This document shows, in pieces, positions 20,000 to 29,613 of a stretch of 56,422 nucleotides of DNA; the stretch's first letter is position 1; the number at the start of each line of letters is the position of its first letter. Where the stretch lies: NCBI GenBank assembly GCA_948471035.1, contig CAOKRC010000007.1, positions 1-56,422 of the forward strand. Direction: 5' to 3'. The translations under genes were made by a program, and so were the position numbers. The notes beneath the pieces were generated by a model, which worked only from the letters and a program-made list of their open reading frames with translations, was not told where the DNA came from and did no database searches. The stretch is from an uncultured Clostridium sp. (GTDB taxonomy: Bacteria > Bacillota > Clostridia > TANB77 > CAG-508).

Positions 20000-20320
20000 A
20001 TGGAAAACGAATTATTAAAAAAAATAGTTAAGTTATTAGAAGACAAAAAAGCCATAGACCTAAAAACAATAGATGTAAAAGAAACTCTGGCACTTGCAGA
20101 TTATTTCGTAATAGCAAGTGGTACAGTAGAAACACATATAAAAGCATTAGCAGACAATGTAGAAACAGAGCTGAAAAAAGAAGAAATATATCCAAACAAA
20201 ATAGAAGGATATAACACGGAATGGATATTAATGGACTATGGAGACATAGTAGTTCACATATTTACAAGACAAGAAAGGCAGAACTATAAATTAGAAGAAC
20301 TATACGAAAGAAACAAATAG
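20000..20320 (+). CDS. rsfS: Ribosomal silencing factor
   Basis: A 106-residue RsfS/Iojap protein: LEDKKAIDLKTIDVKETLALADYFVIASG, HIKALADNVE, and WILMDYGDIVVHIF. It binds L14 on the 50S subunit and blocks subunit joining in starvation. AAGGAAGA lies before the ATG. It follows the LCP gene by 59 nt and ends in a strong terminator. Confidence 0.95.
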   Translation: MENELLKKIVKLLEDKKAIDLKTIDVKETLALADYFVIASGTVETHIKALADNVETELKKEEIYPNKIEGYNTEWILMDYGDIVVHIFTRQERQNYKLEELYERNK

Positions 20321-20324
20321 AAAA

Positions 20325-20373
20325 AGTAGGGAAAGAGATAAAAAATCTATTTTCCCTACTTTTTTTTAAGACT
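20325..20373 (+). terminator. Terminator after rsfS
   Basis: Long stem starting AGTAGGGAAAGAGAT with its complement ending TTTCCCTACT, then eight T. Confidence 0.9.
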
Positions 20374-20388
20374 CAAGAATCAGTTAAC

Positions 20389-21707
20389 TTAGTATTTAAA
20401 TCTATAAGGAGAGGACGAATTATTACTATGTTTACCTGATTTTTTCTTTTTCTTCTTTTTGCGTTTTTTATTAGAATTCATTAAATTCAAAATATATTTT
20501 AAAATTAAAATAGCAAAAACAACTAGAACAATTTTAAGTATAATAGAAAAAACAGAATTTGCTTCAATATCTTGACCAGCAATCAAATTTGTAGTATAGT
20601 TAATACCGTAAAATGTCATAAGAAATTGTGCCAACAATGCTACCTTTTGTAATAGGTGCTTTAATAGGATTATCTAGATTAACTGTAGGAACAAAATTTA
20701 TATCATAATCAGCCTTATTTACAAGTACTCTAATATCATTCTCAACAAGAATATTTAAATCCCTTGTTTTACTATTCGCATTTCTAGGAGTTACTACCTT
20801 ATAAACACTACCCTTTGAATACAAAGTCTTATATGAATAATTATTAAACCCATAATTAAACAAAGTTATACAATCACTGAATCTATTAGTAGAATTATTA
20901 TCACTTGTAGCTCCCATAATTACTGCAATAAGTTCCATATCATCCTGTTTACTACTCGCAACAAGACAATTCTTGGCAGCATCAGTATATCCAGTCTTTA
21001 TACCAGTAGAATACTTATAATAATATCCACTTTTTTCATTAATAAGTTTATTAGTAGTAAGAAAAATTCTATCAGTCTTATCATATTTATTAGTTATAGG
21101 TAAAGTATATTTAGTAGTAGAAACAATCTTTCTAAAAGTTTCATTTTGCATAGCATATCTTCCTATAAGAGCAAGGTCGTAAGCACAAGAGTAATGATTT
21201 TCATTATGAACACCATTTGGATTAACAAAATGAGTATTAGTACAACCAATTTCGTTCGCCTTAGTATTCATCATACTTGCAAAACTTTCAACACTTCCGC
21301 CAATATCTTCAGCAATAACATTTGCAGCATCATTAGCAGAAGGAATAAGAAGAACATTCAAAAGTTGTTCCATAGTAAGTTCTTCATCAATCTGCAAATT
21401 AGCATTAGTATAACCGTGCAGGAACAGTAAAAATAGCATTATAACTAACTTTAGCAATATGAGAAAGTTCCCTATTTTCAAGAGCAAGAATAGCGGTCAT
21501 AATTTTTGTAGTACTTGCAGGGTATAATCTTTCATAAGCATTTTTTTCGTAAAGAATCTTACCAGTATTAGCATCCATTAAAAGAGCAACAGGAGCATCA
21601 ACTTGGACAGAATTATCTTCAGTAGTTGCAAAACAGAAAGAAGTAGAAAGCAAAAAAAGAATAACAAAAATACTTAATATATGTAAAAATGATTTTTTAA
21701 ATTTCAT
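20389..21707 (-). CDS. D-alanyl-D-alanine carboxypeptidase (serine, S11), read through two CGG sites
   Basis: About 438 residues. Signal peptide (residues 1-27, ending CFAT), then the S11 active-site motifs: S-x-x-K in PASTTKIM, S-x-N in PSANDAAN, and KTG in IKTGYTDAAK. A C-terminal DacA-like beta domain follows, then a membrane helix and a poly-Lys tail. The enzyme trims the terminal D-Ala from peptidoglycan stem peptides. A standard reading yields three ORF pieces. The first break is a CGG at 21414 between VPA and GYTNAN. The second, at 20606, lies between SYDIL and GINYTT. Both restore the frame exactly. AGGGG lies 6 nt before the ATG. Confidence 0.9.
20606..20608 (-). other. CGG +1 recoding site 2, carboxypeptidase gene
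   Basis: TTA-CGG-TAT followed at once by TAA in zero frame; TTA-GGT-ATT continues into the C-terminal helix. Confidence 0.82.
21414..21416 (-). other. CGG +1 recoding site 1, carboxypeptidase gene
   Basis: GCA-CGG-TTA in zero frame; GCA-GGT-TAT continues into the SxN motif region. Confidence 0.88.
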
Positions 21708-21805
21708 AATTAACCCCTTAAAATAAAATGATATACATATATTACATTAAAACTTCCAAAATATCAATGCAAAAATAAAAACTTTGTAAATTAAAAAGCA
21801 TATTG

Positions 21806-21945
21806 GCAAAAGATTATATATTTATTTTATACATTCCAAATTATAACCTTCCCGCTGGAGCTGTAACAAGCAAAGCTTTAACAGCCCTCAGCGGTCCCCA
21901 CGTGGTTAAATTTTTCATTTCTAAAATAAATATATAACCTTTTGC
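21806..21945. repeat. Long hairpin element D between divergent genes
   Basis: A 24-bp near-perfect stem (GCAAAAG...TTATATATTTATTTTA with its complement) closes a 90-nt core. The core itself folds through CCGCTG / CAGCGG and GCTGT / ACAGC. The arms resemble those of copies A-C in base content (TATATTTATTTT) but the core differs. It lies in the divergent gap between the carboxypeptidase gene and comEA. Confidence 0.7.
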
Positions 21946-21982
21946 ATAAAAAATAGTAAAAATAAAAAGGAGAGAAGAAACA

Positions 21983-22651
21983 ATGATAAATTTAAGTAAA
22001 AAACAATTAGCAATAATAGTAGGAATAGGAGCAGTAATAATCTTTGTAATAGGATATTACATTTATAAAATAAGTATACCTGAAGAAAGTTATGAACAAT
22101 TGGACATAGTAAGTGAAGATACCAAAGAACAAAACAAAGAAAATGTGGAAAACAACAAAGAAGAAACAGAACAAATAATAATACATATAGCAGGAGAAGT
22201 AAAAAATCCAGGAATAGTAAAAATAAAAGAGGGAGCAAGAATAGCAGATGTAATAGAAATGGCAGGAGGATTAACAGATAAAGCAAATATTACAAATATA
22301 AATTTAGCATATGTAATAGAAGATGGACAAAAAATAACAATTCCGTCAAAAGAAAGTATAGAAGAAAAAGAAAATCAAAATGAATACATATCAAGTGAAA
22401 GTGGACAAGGAGTAATAGAAGAAACTCCAAAAACAAATTTAGAAAGCAATGAAAACACCATAGTAAATATAAATAAAGCAAGCAAAGAAGAACTCCAAAC
22501 ACTGCAAGGAATAGGAGAATCAACAGCACAAAAAATAATAGATTATAGAGAACAAAATGGAAATTTCAAACAAATAGAAGATATAAAAAATGTACCAGGA
22601 ATAGGAGATTCCAAATTCGAAGCAATAAAAGAAAGCATAAAAGTAAAATAG
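21983..22651 (+). CDS. comEA: ComEA-type helix-hairpin-helix DNA-binding protein
   Basis: A 222-residue protein: N-terminal membrane anchor (residues 9-28), an SLBB domain (IIIHIAGEVKNPGIVKIKEG, DVIEMAGGL, IEDGQKITIPS), a charged linker, and a C-terminal helix-hairpin-helix pair (VNINKASKEELQTLQGIGES, IEDIKNVPGIGDSKFEAIK). ComEA binds double-stranded DNA at the cell surface during competence uptake. No comEC is visible next to it. GGAGAG lies before the ATG. Confidence 0.93.
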   Translation: MINLSKKQLAIIVGIGAVIIFVIGYYIYKISIPEESYEQLDIVSEDTKEQNKENVENNKEETEQIIIHIAGEVKNPGIVKIKEGARIADVIEMAGGLTDKANITNINLAYVIEDGQKITIPSKESIEEKENQNEYISSESGQGVIEETPKTNLESNENTIVNINKASKEELQTLQGIGESTAQKIIDYREQNGNFKQIEDIKNVPGIGDSKFEAIKESIKVK

Positions 22652-22752
22652 AATGGGAATTGGTATGCTAGTTCCAAATAAAAAATACATTCATATAAGA
22701 TACATTTTCAATAAACAAAAAAATTAGCAAGTCATAAAAACTTGCTTTTTTC

Positions 22753-22828
<76 letters not shown>

Positions 22829-22982
22829 ATGTACTTTCATAGTATAATATGTTTTTCTCAAGATGTCAATACTTTATTAAAAAATCTTAAAAATTTGTAT
22901 AAAAACTTGTATAATTTTAAATAAAGAGATAATATATAGTATATGTAATAATCAAAAAAATATTACAAATGGAGGAAAAAGT

Positions 22983-23693
22983 ATGGAATTTTATGCAAAT
23001 GAAGGAAAAAGTGTAGAAATTGAAGTAAATGGAAAGACATATTTAAGACATGCAATAAAAACAAGATTTGTAAAACAAGGAGAATCATATATAGATGTAT
23101 TTAAAGAATATGTTTTACCAATATATCAGGAAGGAGACATCATTTCAAGCAGTGAAAAAATAATAGCATTATGCCAAAATAGAATAGTAAAAAGAGAAGA
23201 TATAAAAATAGGATTTTGGGCAAAATTATTATCAAAATTTGCATCACATCCAACAACAGGAGTAGGAGTTGGAGAAACAATAAAAATGCAATATGCAATA
23301 AATACAGTAGGACTATTTAGAGTACTTTGGGCAAGTATTGCAAGTGCAGTAACAAAACTATTTGGTAGAAAAGGAGTTTTTTATGAAATAGTAGGGCAAG
23401 ATGTAAGTGGACTAGATGGATTTTATGACCATGTATGGAAAGAATATGGAGACATAGGAATTAGATTACCAGAAAACCCAGAAGCAGTATGTAATGAAAT
23501 AAAAGAAAAATTAGGAATATCATGTATGATAGTTGATGCAAACGACTTAGGGCAAGAAGTATTAGGATATTCTAAAGATATAAAATTATCAAGCGAAGAA
23601 TTAAAAGGATTAATAAAAGATAATCCATCAGGACAAGGAAAAGAATTAACTCCATTGATTTTGATTAGAAAAAAAGATGAAGAAAGTGTTTAA
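22983..23693 (+). CDS. Coenzyme F420-0:L-glutamate ligase-like protein
   Basis: A 236-residue protein of the F420 ligase (CofE/FbiB N-terminal) fold: YVLPIYQEGDIISSSEKIIALCQNR near residue 45, a Gly-rich VGVGETIKMQYAI segment, and GVFYEIVGQDVSGLDG. This family is common in Firmicutes that do not make F420, where its role is unknown; it may ligate an amino acid to another acceptor. GGAGG lies 8 nt before the ATG, and a perfect-stem terminator follows. It is a single-gene unit. Confidence 0.8.
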   Translation: MEFYANEGKSVEIEVNGKTYLRHAIKTRFVKQGESYIDVFKEYVLPIYQEGDIISSSEKIIALCQNRIVKREDIKIGFWAKLLSKFASHPTTGVGVGETIKMQYAINTVGLFRVLWASIASAVTKLFGRKGVFYEIVGQDVSGLDGFYDHVWKEYGDIGIRLPENPEAVCNEIKEKLGISCMIVDANDLGQEVLGYSKDIKLSSEELKGLIKDNPSGQGKELTPLILIRKKDEESV

Positions 23694-23721
23694 TAGTACT
23701 TTACAAGTTACCGCTTCCACA

Positions 23722-23760
23722 AAGAAGGTGTTTAAAAAATTTTAAACACCTTCTTTGCTT
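23722..23760 (+). terminator. Terminator after the F420-ligase-like gene
   Basis: A 15-bp stem beginning AAGAAGGTGTTTAAA with its complement ending AACACCTTCTT. The T-tract is weak. The following 23761-23911 stretch holds no gene; it has a GCCCC / GGGGC hairpin near 23816-23837. Confidence 0.8.
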
Positions 23761-23911
23761 ACGCTAATTTGTACCTTAACTATTTTTTGCATTGTATAAG
23801 ACAATAGAGAAAAGGCCCCTTTAGTATTCGGGGGCTACCACCCGTAAGGACGACTTGGGGTTCTTACATACTTTAACGAACACATAGTTTCTATAAAATT
23901 AAAATACAAAA

Positions 23912-23964
23912 CCCAACAAAAAGCACCTAGTAAAAGTGGAACAAAACCACATTTGCTAGGTGTA
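23912..23964 (-). terminator. Terminator of the IbrA/IbrB-like operon
   Basis: On the minus strand CACCTAG pairs with CTAGGTG, with an inner GTGG / CCAC pair, followed by CTTTTTGTT. Confidence 0.75.
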
Positions 23965-23984
23965 CAGTTTGTATAAAAAACATC

Positions 23985-24510
23985 TTAAGTAGTTTTTTTT
24001 AGATTATCTTCAAATTCTTCCCAAGATTTACTAAAAACATGATTTGCAAAGGCTTCTTTTAGTCCGGCTAACTTGTTTAAGTCTAATAATCTCATCTAAT
24101 TCCATACCTAAATGTTTTGAAATTTCTACTTCAGTCCAACCATTATTAGAAAGATATACAACAATTTTAGACATATCAGCAATTTGATGAGTACCTCTTG
24201 CTCTATTATGTCTTATGGTGCTTGCCATTCTATTACTTAAATCCTTATTAATAGTAACAATAGGAATTTCCTTTAAATGAAAATACTCTTTTGCACATCT
24301 ATATCGGTGGAAACCATCAACAACAATATAAGAATCATTCTTTTCATTGTAATAAGTAACAATAGGTTGAGTATAGCCATCCTCTTCAATAGAATGTTTT
24401 AAAAGCTTCATTTCAGGTGGAGCTACTTTATTAGGGTTATAATCATTTGCAACTACTTTGTTAATATCTACCATTTTAACATTTAAAACAGGAAATTCAA
24501 TTTTAGCCAT
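23985..24510 (-). CDS. ParB/sulfiredoxin-like (IbrB-type) protein, read through one CGG site
   Basis: About 174 residues. A ParB N-terminal-type domain carries DGFHRYRCAKEY (catalytic/CTP-region motif) near residue 65 and TIRHNRARGTHQ near 98. A helix-turn-helix follows (WTEVEISKHLGMELDEIIRLKQ). In the standard frame the end is RTKRSLCKSCF. The in-frame CGG at 24064 gives RLKQVSGLKEAFANHVFSKSWEEF, the usual end of IbrB-like proteins. It starts in a TAATG overlap with the preceding gene and has GAGGTGA upstream. In E. coli IbrB works with IbrA as a regulator; here the role is unknown. Confidence 0.88.
24064..24066 (-). other. CGG +1 recoding site, ParB-like gene
   Basis: AGC-CGG-ACT in zero frame; AGC-GGA-CTA restores VSGLKEAF. 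Confidence 0.88.
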
Positions 24511-24881
24511 TAATTATCACCTCTAATCATAATAAAATGCTTATAATTATCCAAAGTATTAATATGAAGACCGCACTCAATATAAATATCTTCATACACT
24601 TTGGTAACAATACTAGGCTCGATAACAATTTCATTCATTACAGATAAAAGTAAGGTTTTTAAATAATCAGCACTATTAGAATAAATATTTTTAATAACAC
24701 CATTACAAACCGAAATAAAAGCACAAGGTTTGTTAGTTTGATTTAGAAAAATGTACCATTCTTTATTATTGTCATCATAAATACGGTCTTTAGTTTCTGT
24801 TTGAACAATTCTTGAACCAAAAAATCTACCCATATAAGAATAAAAATTGTCATCCTTATTCGTCAGCTTTACAATCACCAA
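24510..24881 (-). CDS. Hypothetical protein between IbrA-like and IbrB-like genes
   Basis: A 123-residue protein beginning VIVKLTNKDDNFYSYMGRFFGS. It has a strand-rich middle (KEWYIFLNQTNKPCAFISVCNGVIKNIYS) and a helix-rich end with IYIECGLHINTLDNYKHF. The pattern could fit an acetyltransferase-like fold (GNAT), but I see no acetyl-CoA loop and do not assign it. It overlaps the end of the PAPS-reductase-like gene by 26 nt, starting at TTG or GTG with GAGGTGA just upstream. Its own stop overlaps the next ATG. The tight coupling implies it belongs functionally to the cassette. Confidence 0.75.
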   Translation of the reverse strand: MVIVKLTNKDDNFYSYMGRFFGSRIVQTETKDRIYDDNNKEWYIFLNQTNKPCAFISVCNGVIKNIYSNSADYLKTLLLSVMNEIVIEPSIVTKVYEDIYIECGLHINTLDNYKHFIMIRGDN

Positions 24882-26168
24882 TAATCACCTCTTTCCTAAT
24901 AAAATTTAATAAATCCTTGTCATCAGAAAAAGTATCTTCAGTTAAAAGATTATCCCATTTATGAATTAATTCTTTTAGCTCATCGTCATCAGTTTTAGTT
25001 TGAGTAAAGCAAAGACGTTTCATATAAAAATCGTTTTTTTCAATGGCCCTTGCAATTCTTCGCCAAGAAATAACTTTCTTTTGAGTTTCAAGTTTACTAT
25101 CAGCTTCATCAGGAATATTGCAAATATCAATATCATCACGTTTTTTATACCAATTAGCAAACTTTTTAATCTTCCTATAATAATGAAGCATCAAATCGCT
25201 ATTATAAATACCAATACTCTCAAGTAAAAAAATAGTATATTCTCGCCAAGTCATAAAATCTGGTTTAGAAGTTTTAAGATTACCGTAGCGCAGAAGTTCT
25301 ACAATAAATATTTCCAAAATTAACACCATTAACTCTATTTACAACTTTCCCCCAAGTTTCATATTCAATAGCCTTAAATTGATCTAGCCCATTTCTTTGG
25401 TCGTCACCATAAGGTTGGCACAAACGTTGTTCATATATACTAAGCCCATTTTTATACATAAGTTCATATACTTTATTATACATAAGTTCAAACTTGCTAA
25501 CAGCACCCCAAATATCATCAGCTTTCCAGTCATAAATGGGGTAAAAATTATAAACATTTAAGTATTTTTCACCATATTTTATCTTAGTAGTCCAACGTTT
25601 ATCTTCATACATTACTTTACCATCAAAAGCAATAGTTCTAAAACGATTTAGGCTTTCATCACACCTAATACCAACGCCACAAGCAACTTTGCCACCATAT
25701 TTTTTTTGATACCAATCTGCAAATTGAATAATAAACTCTTCAAATTCTTCCCCTTTCCTAAACCAAGTAAAAGGGCAATTATTAATATTAATACTATCGC
25801 TAGGTAAATCTCTAACCCATAGCTCTTTACTTTCCTCTTCCCAACAAATCCACTTAGGTTGTAAAATAGAAACAGCATTTCTAAGAGCCATAGGTAAAGC
25901 TACATGATAAAAATCCCTTACACCGAGATAGTCTTTTTAATTCATATATATGTTCAATAGTAAGCTTATATTGTGCCTCAAAATCAATATATAAAACATC
26001 AAATTTTCTATTTTTCTTCTTAGCCACCATGTTTGCAAGCTGAACCATAACAGAAGAATCTTTTCCACCACTAACACTAAAATATATATTATCAAAATTA
26101 TCAAAAATAAACTCTAAACGTTCAAAAGTAGCATCTAGAACATTCTTCTCTAAATATATTTTGGGCAA
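24856..26168 (-). CDS. PAPS reductase-like (IbrA-type, DUF3440) protein, read through two CGG sites
   Basis: About 436 residues. The N-terminal PP-loop ATPase domain has YFSVSGGKDSSVMVQLA (residues 30-46). The GVGIRCDESLNR motif and the DUF3440-type C-terminal domain (YPIYDWKADDIW, RLCQPYGDDQRNGL, FGNIYCRTSALGN) follow. Related IbrA proteins pair with ParB-like IbrB on mobile DNA. Standard reading splits the gene in three. CGG at 25923 joins KRLS to GVRDFYHVALP, and CGG at 25283, directly followed by TAA in zero frame, joins TSALG to NLKTSKPDFMTWRE. The likely start is TTG at 26168 with AAGGGG upstream; no ATG is in frame. Confidence 0.88.
25283..25285 (-). other. CGG +1 recoding site 2 (CGG-TAA), PAPS-reductase-like gene
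   Basis: CTA-CGG-TAA in zero frame, so the stop is the very next codon; CTA-GGT-AAT continues for 142 more codons. Confidence 0.88.
25923..25925 (-). other. CGG +1 recoding site 1, PAPS-reductase-like gene
   Basis: TCT-CGG-TGT in zero frame; TCT-GGT-GTA joins the PP-loop domain to the rest. Confidence 0.88.
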
Positions 26169-26272
26169 AATTACAACATCCCCTTATAAAATATTTTAAA
26201 GAAATAATTAGTAGCAAAAGATAAAATAATGAATAATCTCTATTCTCTAAGTTCTAATCTCTAATTTCTAGC

Positions 26273-27646
<1,374 letters not shown>

Positions 27647-27693
27647 TTAATATGTTATAATTATGAAAACAAAATGAATAGGAGAAAGTAAAA

Positions 27694-28272
27694 ATGAAAA
27701 TATTAGTAGCAACAAACAATGAAGGAAAATTAAAAGAAATAAAAGAGATATTATCAAAACATGAAATTATATCATTAAAAGAAATAGAATGCGAAATAGA
27801 AGTAGAAGAAGATGGAAAAACATTTGAAGAAAATGCAATAAAAAAAGCGAAAACTATATATAATAAAACAAAAATACCAACACTTGCAGATGATTCTGGA
27901 ATAGAAATAGAAGAATATAATGGATGGCCAGGAGTAAAAACAGCAAGGTTTTTAGGAAAAGATAAATCAGGTAATGAATATGCAAGAGAAAGAAATGAAT
28001 ATATACTAGAAAAAATGAAAAATTTACCAAAAGAAAAAAGGAAAGTAAAACACATAACATGTATAGCATATTGTGATAAGTCAGGTGAAAAAGTAGTAAG
28101 AGGAGAACAAATAGGATATATTGCAAAGTTCCCTAAAGGAGAAAACGGATTTGGCTTTGATGAAATATTCGAATTAGAAAACGGAAAAACAATGGCAGAA
28201 ATACCAAAAGAAGAAAAAAACAAAATCAGCAGTAGAAAAAAAGCAATAGAACAAATTAGAGAGGTGATTTAA
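27694..28272 (+). CDS. rdgB: XTP/dITP diphosphatase (Ham1/RdgB family)
   Basis: A 192-residue inosine-triphosphatase-like enzyme that removes non-canonical purine nucleotides. Motifs: ILVATNNEGKLKEI at the N terminus, TFEENAIKKAKT, LADDSGIEIEEYNGWPGVKTARF near residue 66, and GFGFDEIF with the KNKISSRKKAI end. Length and motifs are normal. GGAG lies before the ATG. It is divergent from purA. Confidence 0.94.
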   Translation: MKILVATNNEGKLKEIKEILSKHEIISLKEIECEIEVEEDGKTFEENAIKKAKTIYNKTKIPTLADDSGIEIEEYNGWPGVKTARFLGKDKSGNEYARERNEYILEKMKNLPKEKRKVKHITCIAYCDKSGEKVVRGEQIGYIAKFPKGENGFGFDEIFELENGKTMAEIPKEEKNKISSRKKAIEQIREVI

Positions 28273-28300
28273 ATATAGTTAAATCTAACATTATCGTAAT

Positions 28301-28412
28301 TAGCGTGAGTGCAGTAATATATTTATTTTTAAAAGTGGAGTACGCGGAGTCTCCAGAGGCTTTGACTAGTGTCGAAACTTTTCAAAATAAATATATTACT
28401 GCACGGAAGCGG
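28301..28412 (+). repeat. Structured intergenic element, copy B
   Basis: A 112-nt element, same layout as copy A: left flank TAGCGTGAG, outer stem GTGCAGTAATATATTTATTTT with its complement, inner stem AAAAGT / ACTTTT, core GTACGCGGAGTC...GGCT...GTGTCG, right flank GGAAGCGG. Outer-stem bases differ from A and C but stay paired. Confidence 0.8.
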
Positions 28413-28464
28413 TAGACATAGGATTAACTTTAACTAATATTTAGACAAAATATGCTTAAAACTC

Positions 28465-28493
28465 TTGACATATTCACATTTTCTACATATAAT
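28465..28493 (+). promoter_or_regulatory. Consensus sigma-A promoter of sigH
   Basis: TTGACA, 17-nt spacer, TATAAT, 50 nt before the ATG. Confidence 0.85.
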
Positions 28494-28542
28494 ACATTTG
28501 TAAACTAGTAAAACAGTATATTTTGGAGGTAACAAACAACAT

Positions 28543-29191
28543 ATGTCGCAAATAATTCCAATAAATGAACAATATATAAATATGCCAGATGAACAAATTA
28601 TAGAAGTCATACAATCAGGTGATAATATGGCTTTAAACTATATGATGAACAAATATAACGACTTAGTTAATATGAAAGCTAGTAAATTCTTTATGGCAGG
28701 AGCGGAAAAAGACGATATTATACAAGAAGGGCTAATAGGGCTGTATAAAGCTACAAAATCATTTAATGCAGAAAAACAAAATTCATTTAAAACATTTGCA
28801 AATTTATGTATAGAAAGACAGCTAATAACAGCACTAAAAACATCAAATCGTCAAAAGAACATACCATTAAACTCAAGTATTTCGCTAAATCAATCAGCAT
28901 ATGAAGAAAGTGACGATACAGAAGTATTAGAAATATTAGAAACAAAAACAGTAGAAGATCCACTAGAAACACTAACAAAAAAAGAATACTATAATTCAAT
29001 AGAGACACGGAATAGATGAAAGCCTTAGCGACTTTGAAAGACAAGTATTACACTATTATAAACAAGGAAAATCATATGCTAGCATTGCAGAAAAACTAGG
29101 AAGCAAAGTAAAATCAGTAGATACTGCAATACAAAGAATAAGAAAAAAAGCAAATAAAATAAAAAATACAATAGAAAAAGAGAATAAATAA
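28543..29191 (+). CDS. sigH: RNA polymerase sporulation sigma factor SigH, read through one CGG site
   Basis: About 215 residues. Regions 2.1-2.4 are clear: MNKYNDLVNMKASKFF, DDIIQEGLIGLYKATKSFN, FKTFANLCIERQLITALKTSNRQK. Standard reading stops after SIETRNR and loses region 4. The in-frame CGG at 29008 continues SIETGIDESLSDFERQVLHYYKQG and SYASIAEKLGSKVKSVDTAIQRIRKK, a typical sigma region 4. SigH drives early sporulation and competence genes. Control by recoding efficiency is possible but unproven. GGAGGT lies 13 nt before the ATG; the terminator overlaps the stop. Confidence 0.92.
29008..29010 (+). other. CGG +1 recoding site, sigH
   Basis: ACA-CGG-AAT in zero frame, TGA two codons on; ACA-GGA-ATA opens region 4. 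Confidence 0.88.
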
Positions 29192-29203
29192 TTCTCTTTT
29201 TTT
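29179..29203 (+). terminator. Terminator of sigH
   Basis: AGAGAAT / ATTCTCT stem with a 5-nt loop that holds part of the stop codon, then T-tract. Confidence 0.85.
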
Positions 29204-29224
29204 ATAAAAAATTTCCCCAAAACA

Positions 29225-29253
29225 TTGACAAGCCGTAAGAAAAGTTATATAAT
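29225..29253 (+). promoter_or_regulatory. Consensus sigma-A promoter of rpoBC
   Basis: TTGACA, 17-nt spacer, TATAAT. It precedes a leader of about 350 nt before rpoB. Confidence 0.85.
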
Positions 29254-29355
29254 ATAAAAACATTATTACGGAAAAACTTGTTAAAAAACCAAAAAAGACA
29301 AGGGTGGTAAAAATAAAAAATCCAGCAATATCAATAAAATAGAATGTTTTGTAAG

Positions 29356-29398
29356 AGGTAAGTTAGTAAAAAGATTTTACTAGCATGCCTTTTTATTG
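29356..29398 (+). terminator. Attenuator-like terminator in the rpoB leader
   Basis: A 16-bp stem with one mismatch, from AGGTAAGTTAGTAAAA to TTTTACTAGCATGCCT, with a 3-nt loop and TTTTTATT after it. It lies between the rpoBC promoter and the rpoB start, so transcription must read through. The rest of the leader (29399-29613) is A/T-rich and shows nothing else I can name. Confidence 0.75.
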
Positions 29399-29613
29399 TC
29401 GTAATTTTGTAAATTCTTTAAAAATTTAAAAGAAGAGGAATTAAATTTAGAAAAACTTTAGATTTTGAAGTATAAAATAGCAGAGTATACTTTTAAAATT
29501 TACTAGGGATTCTTAATTTAAGAAGGACTTCTTATAAATATATTTAAATCATAAAAGGCGTAAGCCATTAAAATCTTATTTTTCTGCTTAAAAATTTTAT
29601 AGAGGTGATATTT

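Noticed and set aside
29265..29342. Leader peptide in the rpoB 5' region
   Set aside because: A short GTG frame exists, but its spacing to AAGGG is too small and nothing else supports translation.
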